Assembly: GCF_018294505.1 (NCBI RefSeq)
Contig: NC_057813.1
Coordinates: forward strand, 317,959,191 to 318,023,190
Direction of reading: 5' to 3'
DNA: 64,000 nt
DNA from: Triticum aestivum
Taxonomy: Eukaryota; Streptophyta; Magnoliopsida; Poales; Poaceae
In this document: in pieces, positions 31,445 through 43,963 of the stretch
How positions within the stretch are numbered: position 1 is the stretch's first letter
Layout of the letters: each line of letters begins with the position of its first letter
Made by a program: the position numbers and the translations under genes
The notes under the pieces: generated by a model
Seen by the model: the letters and a program-made list of their open reading frames with translations, nothing else
Told to the model about the DNA's origin: nothing
The model's database searches: none

Positions 31445-32178
31445 AGAACAATATCTAGTTGAAAGCAAAGTACACAAATATATAATTAAACAGATAATGT
31501 AACAAAGATTTCATGCAAATATGAGAATAACTCAAAGAACAATACATCATTAATTCGCCTAATTTAGAAAAAAGATTATCTTCGATGTTTAGGCTGCATG
31601 TGGCACCTTTTACAAAAATGTAGAAATATACGGTATATATCATAAATTTAGGCCATGCCAACCATGGTAGGGTGATATTGAACATATCTTGCGCTCCCTG
31701 AAGTCATCTGATATGGTAAGATATAACTTTGTGTCCGATTGGACGCGACCACACTAGCCATGGAAGCCAGAGGACAAATTTGCCTCTACGTCACTGCCAC
31801 CACCATCACCAAAGGAGACTTGAGTACACGGGTATGGGCACTCCCCTTGGCTTGTGCCAATCTTGGGGAGATGCCCCAGTATCGTATCACCTTCACTTTT
31901 ATTTACCTTTACCTATCTTAGTTCGATCCTTAGCTATTTCATGATTTTGTCGAATAAAAGTTTAGTATGCTCTATTCTCGAGTGCTAGTTTTGTGATCTA
32001 TCTATCTGTGTAATCGAGTATATAATAAAGTTTAGTTGAGTTTTTGCTTCTTTACTTTTATGTTTCAATCAAAATGAAGAAACAAATGAAAAAGACCATA
32101 TGCTAATCTTATGGTAAGTAATGACATCACATAAGGAAAAGTATAAGTGGTAAAATTTATTGAAAGTTGACAAACATA
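31445..32178. other. Host DNA between insertions, no recognised gene
   Basis: This is the continuation of the host at 22165. It is AT-rich. A short plus-strand frame (31739-31921, MDATTLAMEARGQICLYVTA) has coding-like composition and is followed by poly(A)-signal-like sequences (aataaa at about 31954 and 32025), so a small exon and 3' untranslated region are possible. I do not recognise it. Confidence 0.35.
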
Positions 32179-32826
32179 CACTAAAAAAAAGACACATCCG
32201 TGACATTTTGGGCCGAACGAAATTTTTTCTGTCATGCTTGTGACACTTCTATGATGATAATTGTGACAAAACCCGATATCATCATAGATGTGGTGGGCTC
32301 CTACTTCTATGACAAAAAATCATGACAGAAAATGGGTTTTTCGTCCTGGGCCGGCTGGAGACGCAGCTGCATGACATTCTTTGGGCCGTCCATGACGTAA
32401 AAAACCGTGGTAGAAGCGAGGGCGAGGAAAATATCATGGTGTTCCCGGTTACGGTGGGTGGTCGGGGCCGAGCGATGCACGGAGATTTGCACGTTTCTCT
32501 CGTACATGCACGCGCGTGGGTGCGAGGCGTTGGGCTCTAACTGAACCCGAGTGAGGCATTCGCCTATTGAACCCAAGCAATTGCACTGCAGGCTACGCGT
32601 TACTGAACCCGAGCGATCGATTGATGGTTGTTAACTGAACCCGATCGAGCGATTCCTTCTCTACTGCTGCTAACTGAAGCCGATCGATGTTGCCTCTGGA
32701 TGAACAGTGAGCATTGTTGGGGGGGTTAGATGAACAGTTCCCAGTGGGGGGTTGGATGAACAGGACCCCATGGTACTAGGGGTCATTGCCGCTAGATGAA
32801 CAGGGACCCGATCGAGCCGGTTGGGG

Positions 32827-33130
32827 GTGGATGAACAAGACCCCGTGGAGGGCTGGATGAACAGGACCCCGTGGAGGGCTGGTTGAATAGTAGCCGGTGG
32901 AGGGCTGGATGAACAGTAGCCCATGGAGGGGTGGTTGAACAGGACCCCATGGAGAGGACTGGTTAAATAGTAGCCAGTGGAGGAGCGCGCGGTGGAGGCT
33001 GGATGAACAGGAGCCCGTGGATGAATAGTCACAGGTGGAGGCTGGAGGAGGTCGACGGTGGATGAACAGTAGCCCGTGGAGGCTGGAGGAGGTCGATGGT
33101 GGAGATGAACAGTATCCCGTGGAGTCCGGT
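32827..33130. repeat. Minisatellite, about 26-bp units
   Basis: Units of the type ggatgaacaggaccccgtgg plus agggct recur with small changes at about 26-bp spacing from 32827 and more loosely to 33130. Isolated related units begin near 32697. Confidence 0.75.
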
Positions 33131-33134
33131 TTTG

Positions 33135-33390
33135 CATTACGCCACACCCCTCCCGATGAACAGGACCCCTGTTTCCACCGTAGCACTCCAACATAAGTCC
33201 GCTTCCTCCGTTTTGCGGTATGCCACACCCCTCCCGATCAATAGGACCCCATTTTGACCGTAGGAGGTCCAACAGAAGTCCGTTTCCTCTGTTTTGCGGT
33301 ATGCCAGACCCCTCCCGATGAACAGGATCCCATTTCGACCATGGCCACTCGAACACAAGGCGGTTTCCTCCGTCCTGCAGTACGCCAGGC
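33135..33390. repeat. 81-bp tandem repeat, three units
   Basis: The marker cccctcccgat occurs at 33147, 33228 and 33309, exactly 81 bases apart. Being a multiple of three, the period keeps long minus-strand frames open by chance. Confidence 0.85.
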
Positions 33391-33903
33391 CTCGTTTCCA
33401 TCGGCTGTTCCGTCCAAGCCGGTTGGCTCCCGATGAACACGACGACACATTCTGTTCCGACCCAGCCGGTTGGCTCCACATGAACACGACGACGACGCAG
33501 TTTCTCCATTCCGACCCAGCCATGTACACGAGCCATGCCGTACCTATTTACTTTCTTGCACCCTGGCTGCTGTACGTATGTGTACATGGTACATGCGTGC
33601 CTCTACTATGACACATGCGCGCCTCTACTATGACACGTGTGCGCCTCTACATCGACCAGTATGTACATAGACGTTTGTGACCAAAATGACAACGCTACGT
33701 ACGCTTCGACCAGGTGGGTCCCAACTGTCAGGCACTTCCTTGCATGCGAAGATGTAGCTGGTGGGTCCCAGCAGTCAAGGGGTGAATAATTTTTTTGCCC
33801 GTAATATGGATGCACTTCCTTGCGTGTAGCTGGTGGGTCCCAGCAGTCAGGGGGAAATATTTTTTTGCAAAATACGATGGCCCGTCTGGTGGGTCCCTGC
33901 TAT

Positions 33904-35083
33904 CAGGTGGAGGAATCATTACTTTGCGTGTAATAAGGAGGCACTTTCTTGCTTCTGCCGTGGAACCAGCTGTCAGCCTCTCCATGTACAGTACTCTTCT
34001 GATGGAAGTCATTCCTTGACCACGTTGACCACACCGTGCTGAGAGCACCAGGGCAGTGGACGACGGTGAGGCCTAGGAAGGGGACGACGCAGAGCCGGGG
34101 AAGACGCGCCAGTGGAAGCCCACGCAGAGAGGAGTACGAGGGTTCACTGGTTCGGCTGCAGTGTGAGGCTGTCGTCGCTGCAGGATAACAGGGGGTGTGG
34201 GTGAGTGGATGGCCTGGCCAGCGGTGGGAGTAGTAGGGGGCGGTGAGGCCTCTGCGGCATCACAGCCAGCCACGGAAGGTAGGAGCACGCGACACGATCG
34301 ACACTGGTTTGGGCGGCTGGAACAAGAAGACCAGAGGTTGAAGAAGCACTACGGCCGTTGGATGGACATCGTACGGTCACTGGAGCTAGAATCGTTCGTA
34401 TTGACTAAGTTGACAAAGCCCTCCGTCCCCGTCAACTTAGTAGGCCCACAAGTCAGCCTCCCACTATGGTGGGTCCCAGCTAGCAAGGGGTATTCATTTT
34501 TTGTGCGTAATAAGGAGGCACTTCCTTGCGTGTGAAGATATAGCTGGTGGGTCCGACCTGTCAGCGGGGGGAACGTTTTTTTGTGAAATACAAAGGCCCT
34601 TCCAGTGGGTCCTAGTTGTCAGGTGGAGGAATCATTATTTTGCGTGTAATAAGGAGGCATTTCCTTGCATGCGGTCGTGGACCCAACTGTCAGCCTCTCC
34701 ACGTACAGTCCACTTCTGATGGATGTCATTCATTGACCACATTGACCACGCCGCGCCGAGAGCACCAGGGCGGTGGACGACGGCGAGGCCTAGGAAGGGA
34801 ACGATACGGAGCCAGGGAAGACTCGACAATTGTTTCCCATGGGGAGGGAAGTACGAGGGTTTACTGGTTCGTCTGCCGTGGCCGAAGAATAATAGCAGGT
34901 GTGGGTGACTAGAGAGATGGCTAAGCCAGCGATGGGAGTACGGTGGGGTGGTGAGGCCTGCGCGGTAGCATAGCCGACCGTGGGAGGAGGGAGCAGGCAG
35001 TCCCGCCGGCGCTTGTTTGAGCGGCTGGAGCAGGAAGAGCAAAGATTGAAGAAGCACGACGGCCGTTGGATGGACATCCAATA
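33904..35083. repeat. Two long direct repeats of about 470 bp
   Basis: 33904-34382 and 34620-35083 are collinear copies: both start caggtggaggaatcatta, contain 'gagagcaccagggc' and 'gaggcctaggaagg' and end 'ccgttggatggacatc'. Shorter related pieces with ggtgggtccca lie at 33711-33900 and 34470-34610. The copies differ at many sites, so the duplication is old. Confidence 0.8.
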
Positions 35084-35893
35084 GTCACTGCTCTCGTGTG
35101 TTGACTAAGTTGACATGGCGTTGCGTGTGCATCAACCTTTTTTTAGGAAAGCATAGGCGTCAACCTGTAGTAGGCGCACAAGTCAGCCTCAAATCTGTGG
35201 AAAACAACATACATCCCATCTGCCATTATTTCTAATAATTTACAGCCCATTTGCTAATTCTTAAGAATTTTTTTGGAGCCCATCTTATTTTTGTTAGCAT
35301 TACACCCCATATTGTGGCCACGGTTAAAAATTAAACGAAATTTTGCATATTTCAGCGCGGTCAACTGTTTTTAATCCCGAAATATCGAGTCACATTCAAA
35401 CTATTTTGAAAAAATGATTTATATAAATATAAAATCCAAATAATTGTCCATGCATAAAAATCAATGGAATTTAAAATCTTCCAATGAAATTTTTTTTGAA
35501 ACTAATTCCCGATTTGATGTGTTTTAAAAATGTACAACCCATTTTTGGGCAAACCGAAGGAAACTCTCCTCATCTTGAAAGATTTGCAGCCCAGCAGGGC
35601 TAATAAAGCAAGTATGCCTCGTTTTGGTATTTCTTTTAAAAAATAGAACTGGGCTAGCCATTTTCAACAAGAAAACAATAACTATGCTCATGATGTGGTA
35701 AACATAAATAAAACCCTGGCTAGACGGGCCACAGCCCCTGCATAGCCCCGTTGTTACCCTGATCCGTCGCTAAAACTAGTATAAATAACAACTGCTTGTT
35801 CCTAAAAAAAATAACAACTGCGCGACTTGCTGGGTCCCTGGTGTCAGCCACTCGTAGTGTAATTCTCTCGTTTATTGACTACGTTGATAATGG

Positions 35894-37619
35894 TGAAGAA
35901 AATATGCCCTAGAGGCAATAATAAAGTTATTATTTATTTCCTTATATCATGATGAATGTTTATTATTCATGCTAGAATTGTATTAACCGGAAACATGATA
36001 CATGTGTTAATACATAGGCAAACTAAGTGTCACTAGTATGCCTCTACTTGACTAGCTCGTTTATCAAAGATGGTTATGTTTCCTAGCCATGGACAAAGAG
36101 TTGTCATTTGATTAACGGGATCACATCATTACAAGAATGATGTGATTGACTTGACCCATTCTGTTATCTTAGCACTTGATTGTTTAGTATGTTGCTATTG
36201 CTTTCTTCATGACTTATACATGTTCCTATGACTATGAGATTATGCAACTCCCATTTACCGGAGGAACACTTTGTGTGCTACCAAATGTCACAACATAACT
36301 GGGTGATTATAAAGGTGCTCTACAGGTGTCTCCAAAGGTACTTGTTGGGTTGGCGTATTTCGAGATTAGGATTTGTCACTCCGATTGTCGGAGAGGTATC
36401 TCTGGCCCTCTCGGTAATGCACATGACTTAAGCCTTGCAAGCATTATAACTAATGAGTTAGTTGCGAGATGATGTATTACGGAACGAGTAAAGAGACTTT
36501 CCGGTAACGAGATTGAACTAGGTATTGAGATACCGACGATCGAATCACGGGCAAGTAACATACCGATGACAAAGGGAATAACGTATGTTGTTATGCGGTT
36601 TGACCGATAAAGATCTTCGTAGAATATGTGGGAGCCAATATGAGCATCCAGGTTCTGCTATTGGTTATTAACCGGAGACGTGTCTCGGTCATGTCTTCAT
36701 AGTTCTCGAACCCGTAGGGTCCGCACGCTCAAAGTTAGATGACAGTTATATTATGAGTTTATGTGTTTTGATGTACCGAAGGAGTTCAGAGTCCCGGATG
36801 AGATCGGGGACATGGCGAGGAGTCTCGAAATGGTGGAGACCTAAAGATCAATATATTGGACGACTATATTCGGACTTCGGAAAGGTTCCGAGTGATTCGG
36901 GTATCTTTCGGAGTACCAGAGAGTTACGGGAATTCGCCGGGGAGTATATGGGCCTTATTGGGCCATACGGGAATAGAGGAGAGAGGCCAAAAGGAAGGCG
37001 GCGTGCAGCCCCCCTCTGTTCTGAATGGGACAAGGGGTGCAGCCCCCTTTTCCTTTTTCCTCCCCCCTCTTTCCTTCTCTCCTACTCCAACAAGGGAAGG
37101 AGGAGTCCTACTCTCTGTGGGAGTAGGACTCCCCATGGCGCGCCCCCTCCTAGGCCGGCCGCCCCCTCCCGCCTTGCTCCTTTATATATGGGGGCAGGGG
37201 GCACCCCATAGGCACAACAACAATTGATCGTTTGATCTTTTTGCCATGTGCGGTGCCCCCCTCCACCATAGTCCACCTCTATAATACTGTAGCGGTGCTT
37301 AGGCGAAGCCCTGCGTCGGTAGAACATCATCATCGTCACCACGCCATTGTGCTGACAAAACTCTCCCTCATCACTCGGTTGGATCGGAGTTCGAGGGACG
37401 TCATCGAGCTGAACGTGTGCTAGAACTCGAAGGTGTCGTAGTTTCGGTGCTTGATTGGTTAGGCCGTGAAGACGTACGACTACATCAACCGTGTTGTTCT
37501 AACGCTTTCGCTTTCGGTCTACGAGGGTACGTGGACACACTCTCCCCGCTCGTTGCTATGCATCACCATGATCTTGCGTGTGAGTAGGATTTTTTTTGAA
37601 ATTACTACGTTCCCCAACA
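35894..37619 (+). repeat. 5' LTR of the Angela-like element
   Basis: 1726 bp with a TATA box tttatatatg at 37191-37200 in a GC-rich setting, in the position expected of the BARE/Angela promoter, giving a leader that enters the internal region. Confidence 0.9.
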
Positions 37620-37620
37620 G

Positions 37621-37633
37621 TGGCATCCGAGCC
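37621..37633 (+). promoter_or_regulatory. Primer-binding site, initiator-Met-like
   Basis: tggcatccgagcc lies one base from the LTR end and differs at two positions from the usual TGGTATCAGAGCC complementary to initiator tRNA-Met. Confidence 0.75.
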
Positions 37634-38779
37634 AGGTTTTATGCGTAGATGTCATATGCACAAGTAGAACACAAGTGAGTTGTGGGCGATACAAGTCATA
37701 CTGCTTACCAGCATGTCATACTTTGGTTCGGCGTATTGTTGGATGAAGCGGCCTGGACCGACATTACGCGTACGCTTACGTGAGACTGGTTCTACCGACA
37801 TGCTTTGCACATAGGTGGCTGGCGGGTGTCAGATTCTCCAGCTTTAGTTGAACCGAGTGTGGCTACGCCCGGTCCTTGCGAAGGTTAAAACAACACCAAC
37901 TTGACAAACTATCGTTGTGGTTTTGATGCATAGGTAAGAACGGTTCTTGCTCAGCCCGTAGCAGCCACGTAAAACTTGCAACAACAAAGTAGAGGACGTC
38001 TAACTTGTTTTTGCAGGGCATGCTGTGATGTGATATGGTCAAGACATGATGCTAAATTTTATTGTATGAGATGATCATGTTTTGTAAGCGAGTTATCGGC
38101 AACTGGCAGGAGCCATATGGTTGTCGTTTTATTGCATCCAATGCAATCGCCCTGTAATGCTTTACTTTATCACTAAGCGGTAGCTATAGTCGTAGAAGCA
38201 TAAGATTGGTGAGACGACAACGATGGTACGATGGAGATCAAGGTGTCGCGCCGGTGACGATGGTGATCATGACGGTGCTTCGAAGATGGAGATCACAAGC
38301 ACAAGATGATGATGTCCATATCATATCACTTATATTGATTGCATGTGATGTTTATCTTTTATGCATCTTATCTTGCTTTGATTGACGGTAGCATTATAAG
38401 ATGATCCCTCACTAAATTATCAAAGTATAAGTGTTCTCCCTGAGTATGCACCGTTGCGAAAGTTCTTTGTGCTGAGACACCACGTGATGATCGGGTGTGA
38501 TAGGCTCTACGCTCAAATACAACGGGTGCAAAATAGTTGCACACGCAGAATACTCAGGTTAAACTTGACGAGCCTAGCATATAACAGATATGGCCTCGGA
38601 ACATGGAGACCGAAAGGTCGAGCATGAATCATATAGTATATATGATCAACATAGTGATGTTCACCATTGAAACTACTCCATCTCACGTGATGATCAGACA
38701 TGGTTTAGTTGATTTGGATCACATGATCACTTACAGGATTAGAGGGATGTCTATCTAAGCAGGAGTTCGTAAGTAATAT
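37634..38779 (+). other. Untranslated leader of the Angela-like element
   Basis: About 1.1 kb without a coding frame lies between PBS and gag, as is usual for this family. I see no separate gene. Confidence 0.6.
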
Positions 38780-39720
38780 GATTAATTGAACTTAAATTTA
38801 TCATGAACTTAGTCCTGGTAGTATTTTGCAAATTATGTTGTAGATCAATAGCTCGCGTTGTTGCTTCCCTATGTTTTATATGTGTTCCTAGAGAAAACTA
38901 AGTTTAAAGATGTTAGTAGCAATGATGCGGACTTGGTCCATGATCTGAGGTTTATCCTCATTGTTGGATAGAAGTATTATGTCCTTTATGCACCGCTAGG
39001 TGACAGACCTATTGCAGGAGCAGATGCAGACGTTATGAATGTTTGGCTAGCTCAATATGATGACTACTTGATAGTTTTGTGCACCATGCTTTATGGCTTA
39101 GAACCGGGACTACAAAAACGTTTTTTAAACGTCATGGAACATATAAGATGTTTCAAGAGATGAAATTGCTATTTCAGACTCATGTCCATGTCAAGAGGTA
39201 TGAGACCTTTGACAAATACTTCGCCTAAAAGATGGAGGAGAATTGCTCAACTAGTGAGCAAGTACTTAGATTGTCTGAGTACTACAATCGCTTGAATCAA
39301 GTGGGAGTTAATCTTCCAGATAAGATAGTGATTGGCAGAGTTCTCTATTCACCATCACCAAGTTATTGGAACTTCATGACGAACTATGATGCAAGGGATG
39401 ACGAAAACGATTCCCGAGCTCTTCGTGATGCTGAAATCAATGATGGTAGAAATCAAGAAAGAACATCAAGTGTTGATGATTGACAAGATCACTAGTTTCA
39501 AGAAAAGGGCAAAGGGAAAGAAAGGGAAACTTCAAGTAGAATGGCAAGCAAGTTGTCACTCCCGCGAAGAATCCCAAAGCTGGACCAAAGCCTGAAACTG
39601 AGTGCTTACACTGCAAAGGAAATGGTCACTGAAAGCGGAAATGCCCTAGATATTTGGTGGATAAGAAGGATGGCAAAGTGAACAAGGGTATATTTGATAT
39701 ACATGTTATTGATGTGTACC
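38780..39720 (+). pseudogene. Angela gag remnant with zinc knuckle
   Basis: Pieces of copia gag are spread over several frames, for example LFQTHVHVKRYETF near 39175 and SEQVLRLSEYYNRLNQVGVN at 39255-39320, with a TAA at about 39228. The zinc knuckle reads CLHCKGNGHWKRKC near 39603-39645, a C-x2-C-x4-H-x4-C pattern. A directly repeated segment (about 39804-39863 against 39864-39919) follows. No continuous gag can be made from this copy. Confidence 0.75.
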
Positions 39721-40097
39721 TTATTAGTGTTTATAGTAGCCCATGAGTATTTGATACTTGTTCGATTGCTAAAAAATAGTAACTCGAAACAGGAGTTACA
39801 GAATAAACAGAGACTAGTTGAGGGTGAAGTGACGATGAGTGTTGGAAGTAGTTCCAAGACAAAATAAACAGAGACTAGTTGAGGGTGAAGTGACGATGAG
39901 TGTTCGAAGTAGTTCCAAGATTGATATGATCATCATCGCACACTCTCTATACTTTCGGGATTAGTGTTAAACCTAAATAAATGTTATTTGGCGTTTGCGT
40001 TGAGCATAAATATGATTTGATCATGTTTATTGCAATACGGTTATTCATTTAAAGTCAGAGAATAATTGTTGTTCTGTTTACATGAATAAAACCTTCG

Positions 40098-41044
40098 ATG
40101 GTCATACACCCAATGAAAATAGTTTATTGGATATCGATCTTAGTGATACACATATTCATAATATTGATGCCAAAAAGATGCAAAGTTTATAATGATAGTG
40201 CAACTTATTTGTGGCACTGCCGTTTGGGTCATATCGGTGTAAAGTGCATGAAGAAAGTCCATAAATATGGATTTTTGGAATCACTTGGTTATGAATCATT
40301 TGATGCTTGCGAACCGTGCCTTTTGGGCAAGATGACTAAAACTCCGTTCTTTGGAACAATGGAACGAGCTAGTGACTTATTGGAAATAATACATACTGAT
40401 GTATGCGGTCCAATGAGTATTGATGCTCGTGGCGGGTATTGTTATTTTTAGACCTTCACAAGATGATTTGAGCGGATATGAGTATATCTACTTAAAAACA
40501 CAAGTCTGAAACATTTGAAAAGTTCAAAGAATTTCAGAGTGAAGTGGAGAATCATCGTAACAAGAAAATAAAGTTTCTACGATCTGATCGTGGAGGAGAA
40601 TATTTGAGTTATGAGTTTGGCCTTCATATAAAACAATGTGGAATAGTTTCACAGTTCACACCACCTGGAACACCACAACATTATGGTGTGTCCGAACATC
40701 GTAACCGCACTTTATTGGATATTGTGCGACCTATGATGTCTCTTATCGGTTTACCACTATCGTTTTGGGGTTATGCATTAGAGACAGTTGCATTCACTTT
40801 AAATAGGGCACCATCAAAATCCGTTGAGACGACGGCTTATGAACTGTGGTTTGGCAAGAAACCAAAGTTGTCATTTCTTAAAGTTTGGGGCTGCGATGCT
40901 TATGTCAAAAAGTTTCAACCTGATAAGCTCGAACCTAAATCGGAGAAGTGCGTCTTCATAGAATACCCAAAGGAAATTGTTGGGTACACCTTCTATCACA
41001 GATCCGAAGGCAAAATATTCTTTGCTAAGATGGATCCTTTCTAG
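40098..41044 (+). pseudogene. Angela integrase
   Basis: The first frame (40098-40451) holds the pre-integrase zinc-binding region: HCRLGHIGVKCM, CEPCLLGKM, then the first catalytic Asp in HTDVCGPM, and ends in TAG. The second frame (40544-41044) holds the second Asp in LRSDRGGEYL and the Glu in GVSEHRNRTLLD. The DDE residues are thus all visible but in separated frames. The protein would integrate element cDNA. Copia order, with integrase before reverse transcriptase, is confirmed. Confidence 0.85.
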
Positions 41045-41067
41045 AGAAGGAGTTTCTCTCGAAAGAA

Positions 41068-42500
41068 GTGAGTGGGAGGAAAGTAGAGCATGATAAGGTA
41101 ATTGTACCTTCTCCCGAATTGGAAAGTAGTTCATCACAGAAATCAGTTCCAGTGACCACTACACCAATTAGTGAGGAAGCTAATGATGTTGATCATGAAA
41201 CTTCAGATCAAGTTACTACTGAATCTCGTAGGTCAACCAGAATAAGATCCACACCAGAGTGGTACGGTAATCCTGTTCTGGAAGTCATGTTACTAGACCA
41301 TGATAAACCTACGAACTATGAGGAAGCGATGATGAGCCCAGATTCCGCGAAATGGTTTGAGGCCATGAAATCTGAGATGGGATCCATGCATGAGAACAAA
41401 GTGTGGACTTTCGTGGACTTGCCCGATGATCGGCAAGCCATAGAAAATAAATGGATCTTCAAGAGGAAGACAGACGCTGATAGTAGTGTTACTATCTACA
41501 AAGCTCGACTTGTCGCAAAAAGTTTTTCGACAAGTTCAAGGTGTTGACAATGAGATTTTCTCACTCGTATCGATGCTTAAAGCCTGTCCGAATCATGTTA
41601 GCAATTGCCACATTTTATGAAATCTGGCAAATGGATGTCAAAACTGCATTCCTTAATGGATTTATTAAAGAAGAGTTGTATATGGTGCAACCAGAAGGTT
41701 TTGTCAATCCTAAAGGTGCTAACAATTGTGCAAGCTCCAGCGATCCATCTATGGACTGGTGCAAGCATCTCGTAGTTGGAATATACGCTTTGATAAGTTG
41801 ATCGAAGCATATAGTTTTAATACAGACTTGCAGTGAAGCCTGTATTTACAATAAAGTGACTGGGAGCACTACAACCTTTCTGATAAGTATATGTGAATGA
41901 CATATTGTTGATCAGAAATGATGTTTGAAAGGAGTTCTTTAAAAGAAAGACCTCAGTAAAGCTACTTACATATTGAGCATCAAGATCTATTGAGATAGAT
42001 CAAGACGCTTGATAAGATTTTCAATGAGTGCATACCTTGACAAGATTTTGAAGTAGTTGAAAATGGAACAGTCAAAGAAAGAGTTCTTGCCTGTGTTGCA
42101 AAGGTATGAAATTGAGTAAGACTCAAATCCCGACCACGGCAGAAAATAGAAAGAGAACGAAAGTCATTCCCTATGCATCAGTCATAGGTTCTATAAAAGT
42201 ATGCCATGCTATGGACCAGACCTATTGTATACTTTGCCCTGGTTTGGCAAGGCAGTACAATAGTGATCTAGGAGTAGATCACTGGACATTGGTCAAAATT
42301 ATCCTTAGTGGAATAAGGATATGTTTCTCGATTATGGAGGTAACAAAAGGTTCGTCGTAAAGGGTTACGTCGATACAAGTTTTGGCACTGATCCAGATGA
42401 CTCTAAGTCTTAATCTGGATACATATTGAAAGTGGGAGCAATTAGCTAGAGTAGCTCCGTCCAGAGCATTGTAGACATAGAACATTTGCAAAATACATAC
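41068..42500 (+). pseudogene. Angela reverse transcriptase and RNase H remnant
   Basis: 41068-41547 contains the start of reverse transcriptase ([34 protein letters not shown]). 41541-41801 continues with [20 protein letters not shown], the block with the first catalytic Asp. The YVDD block is not recognisable. RNase H pieces occur between 42165 and 42420 (PYASVIGSIKVCHAM). At least four frame breaks are present, and parts are missing compared with an intact element. Confidence 0.8.
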
Positions 42501-42579
42501 GGCTCTGAATGTGACAGACCCATTGACTAAACTTCTCTCACAAGCAAAACATGATCATACCTTAGTACTCTTTGGGTGT

Positions 42580-42746
42580 TCATCACATAGCGATGTAAAC
42601 TAGATTATTGACTCTAGTAAACCCTTTGGGTGTTGATCACATGACGATGTGAACTATTGGGTATTAATCACATACAGATGTAAATATTGGTGTTAAATCA
42701 CATGGCGATGTGAACTAGATTATTGACTCTAGTGCAAGTGGGAGAC
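42580..42746 (+). repeat. Short direct repeats and PPT before the 3' LTR
   Basis: Three to four units of about 45-55 bases with 'cacatagcgatgtaaact' precede the LTR; the motif 'agattattgactctagt' occurs at 42602 and 42717. The polypurine tract gcaagtgggagac ends at 42746 against the LTR. Confidence 0.7.
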
Positions 42747-43963
42747 TGAAGGAAATATGCCCTAGAGGCAATAATAAAGTTATTATTTATTTCCTTATAT
42801 CATGATGAATGTTTATTATTCATGCTAGAATTTTATTAACCGGAAACACGATACATGTGTGAATACATAGACAAACTAAGTGTCACTAGTATGCCTCTAC
42901 TTGACTAGCTCGTTTATCAAAGATGGTTATGTTTCCTAGCCATGGACAAAGAGTTGTCATTTGATTAACGGGATCACATCATTAGGAGAATGATGTGATT
43001 GACTTGACCCATTCTGTTAGCTTAGCACTTGATCGTTTAGTATGTTGCTATTGCTTTCTTCATGACTTGTACATGTTCCTGTGACTATGAGATTATGCAA
43101 CTCCCGTTTACCGGAGGAACACTTTGTGTGCTACCAAACATCACAACGTAACTGGGTGATTATAAAGGTGCTCTACAGGTGTCTCCAAAGGTACTTGTTG
43201 GGTTGGCGTATTTCGAGATTAGGATTTGTCACTCTGATTGTAGGAGAGGTATCTCTGGGCCCTCTCGGTAATGCACATCACTTAAGCCTTGCAAGCATTG
43301 TAACTAATGAGTTAGTTGCGAGATGATGTATTACAGAATGAGTAAAGAGACTTGCCGGTAACGAGATTGAACTAGGTATTGAGATACCGACGATCGAATC
43401 TCGGGCAAGTAACATACCGATGACAAAGGGAACAACATATGTTGTTATGCAGTTTGACCGATAAAGATCTTCGTAGAATATGTGGGAGCCAATATGAGCA
43501 TCCAGGCCGCTATTGGTTATTGACCGGAGACGTGTCTCAGTCATGTCTACATAGTTCTCGAACCCGTAGGGTCCACACGCTTAAAGTTAGATGACAATTA
43601 TATTGTGAGTTTATGTGTTTTGATGTACCTAAGGAGTTCGGAGTCCCTGATGAGATCGGTGACATGACGAGGAGTCTCGAAATGGTCGAGACCTAAAGAT
43701 CGATATATTGGACGACTATATTGGGACTTCGGAAAGGTTCCGAGTGATTCGGGTATCTTTCGGAGTACCGGAGAGTTACGGGAATTCGCTGGGGAGTATA
43801 TGGGCCTTATTGGGCCATACGGGAATAGAAGAGAGAGGCCAAATGGAAGGAGGCGCGCAGCCCCCCTCTGGTCCGAATTGGACAAGGGGTGCAGCCCCCT
43901 TTTCCTTTTTCCTCCCCCCTCTTTCCTTCTCTCCTACTCCAACAAGGGAAGGAGGAGTCCTAC
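42747..43963 (+). repeat. Truncated 3' LTR of the Angela-like element
   Basis: Collinear with 35894-37118 of the 5' LTR, then broken at 43963 after 'ggaggagtcctac'. The next base belongs to the chromovirus LTR. Confidence 0.9.

Larger units (their letters stand above)
32179..35893. mobile_element. Probable CACTA-type element, minisatellite-rich, right end lost
   Basis: The left boundary reads CACTAAAAAAAAG at 32179, followed by a dense set of short inverted motifs around tgtcatg/catgaca (32200-32400) as expected of a subterminal region. I recall this as a common Triticeae repeat but cannot name the family. No transposase is seen. The internal part is made of minisatellites and long direct repeats (separate entries). 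The Angela insertion at 35894 interrupts it, and its continuation is not in the window. The 305-codon minus-strand frame at 32670-33587 follows the repeats and is not a gene. Confidence 0.5.
35894..43963 (+). mobile_element. Angela/BARE-like Ty1/copia element with truncated 3' LTR
   Basis: LTR starts TGAAGAAAATATGCCCTAGA at 35894 and TGAAGGAAATATGCCCTAGA at 42747; the 5' LTR ends TTCCCCAACA at 37619. It is followed by a PBS similar to initiator tRNA-Met, then decayed gag, integrase, reverse transcriptase and RNase H in copia order, and the PPT gcaagtgggagac. The 3' LTR stops at 43963, about 500 bases short. The LTRs differ at about nine of the first 300 positions. AATGG at 35889-35893 would be the left target duplication; its partner is deleted. 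The coding region is riddled with stops and frameshifts. Confidence 0.92.

Noticed and set aside
9517..32178. A single CACTA element spanning the host of both Tat insertions
   Set aside because: The right terminus matching CACTACTACACG was not found before 32178, so the extent cannot be supported.
32670..33587. 305-codon minus-strand frame
   Set aside because: The frame runs through 26-bp and 81-bp minisatellites; length is explained by repeats and few stops in the unit.
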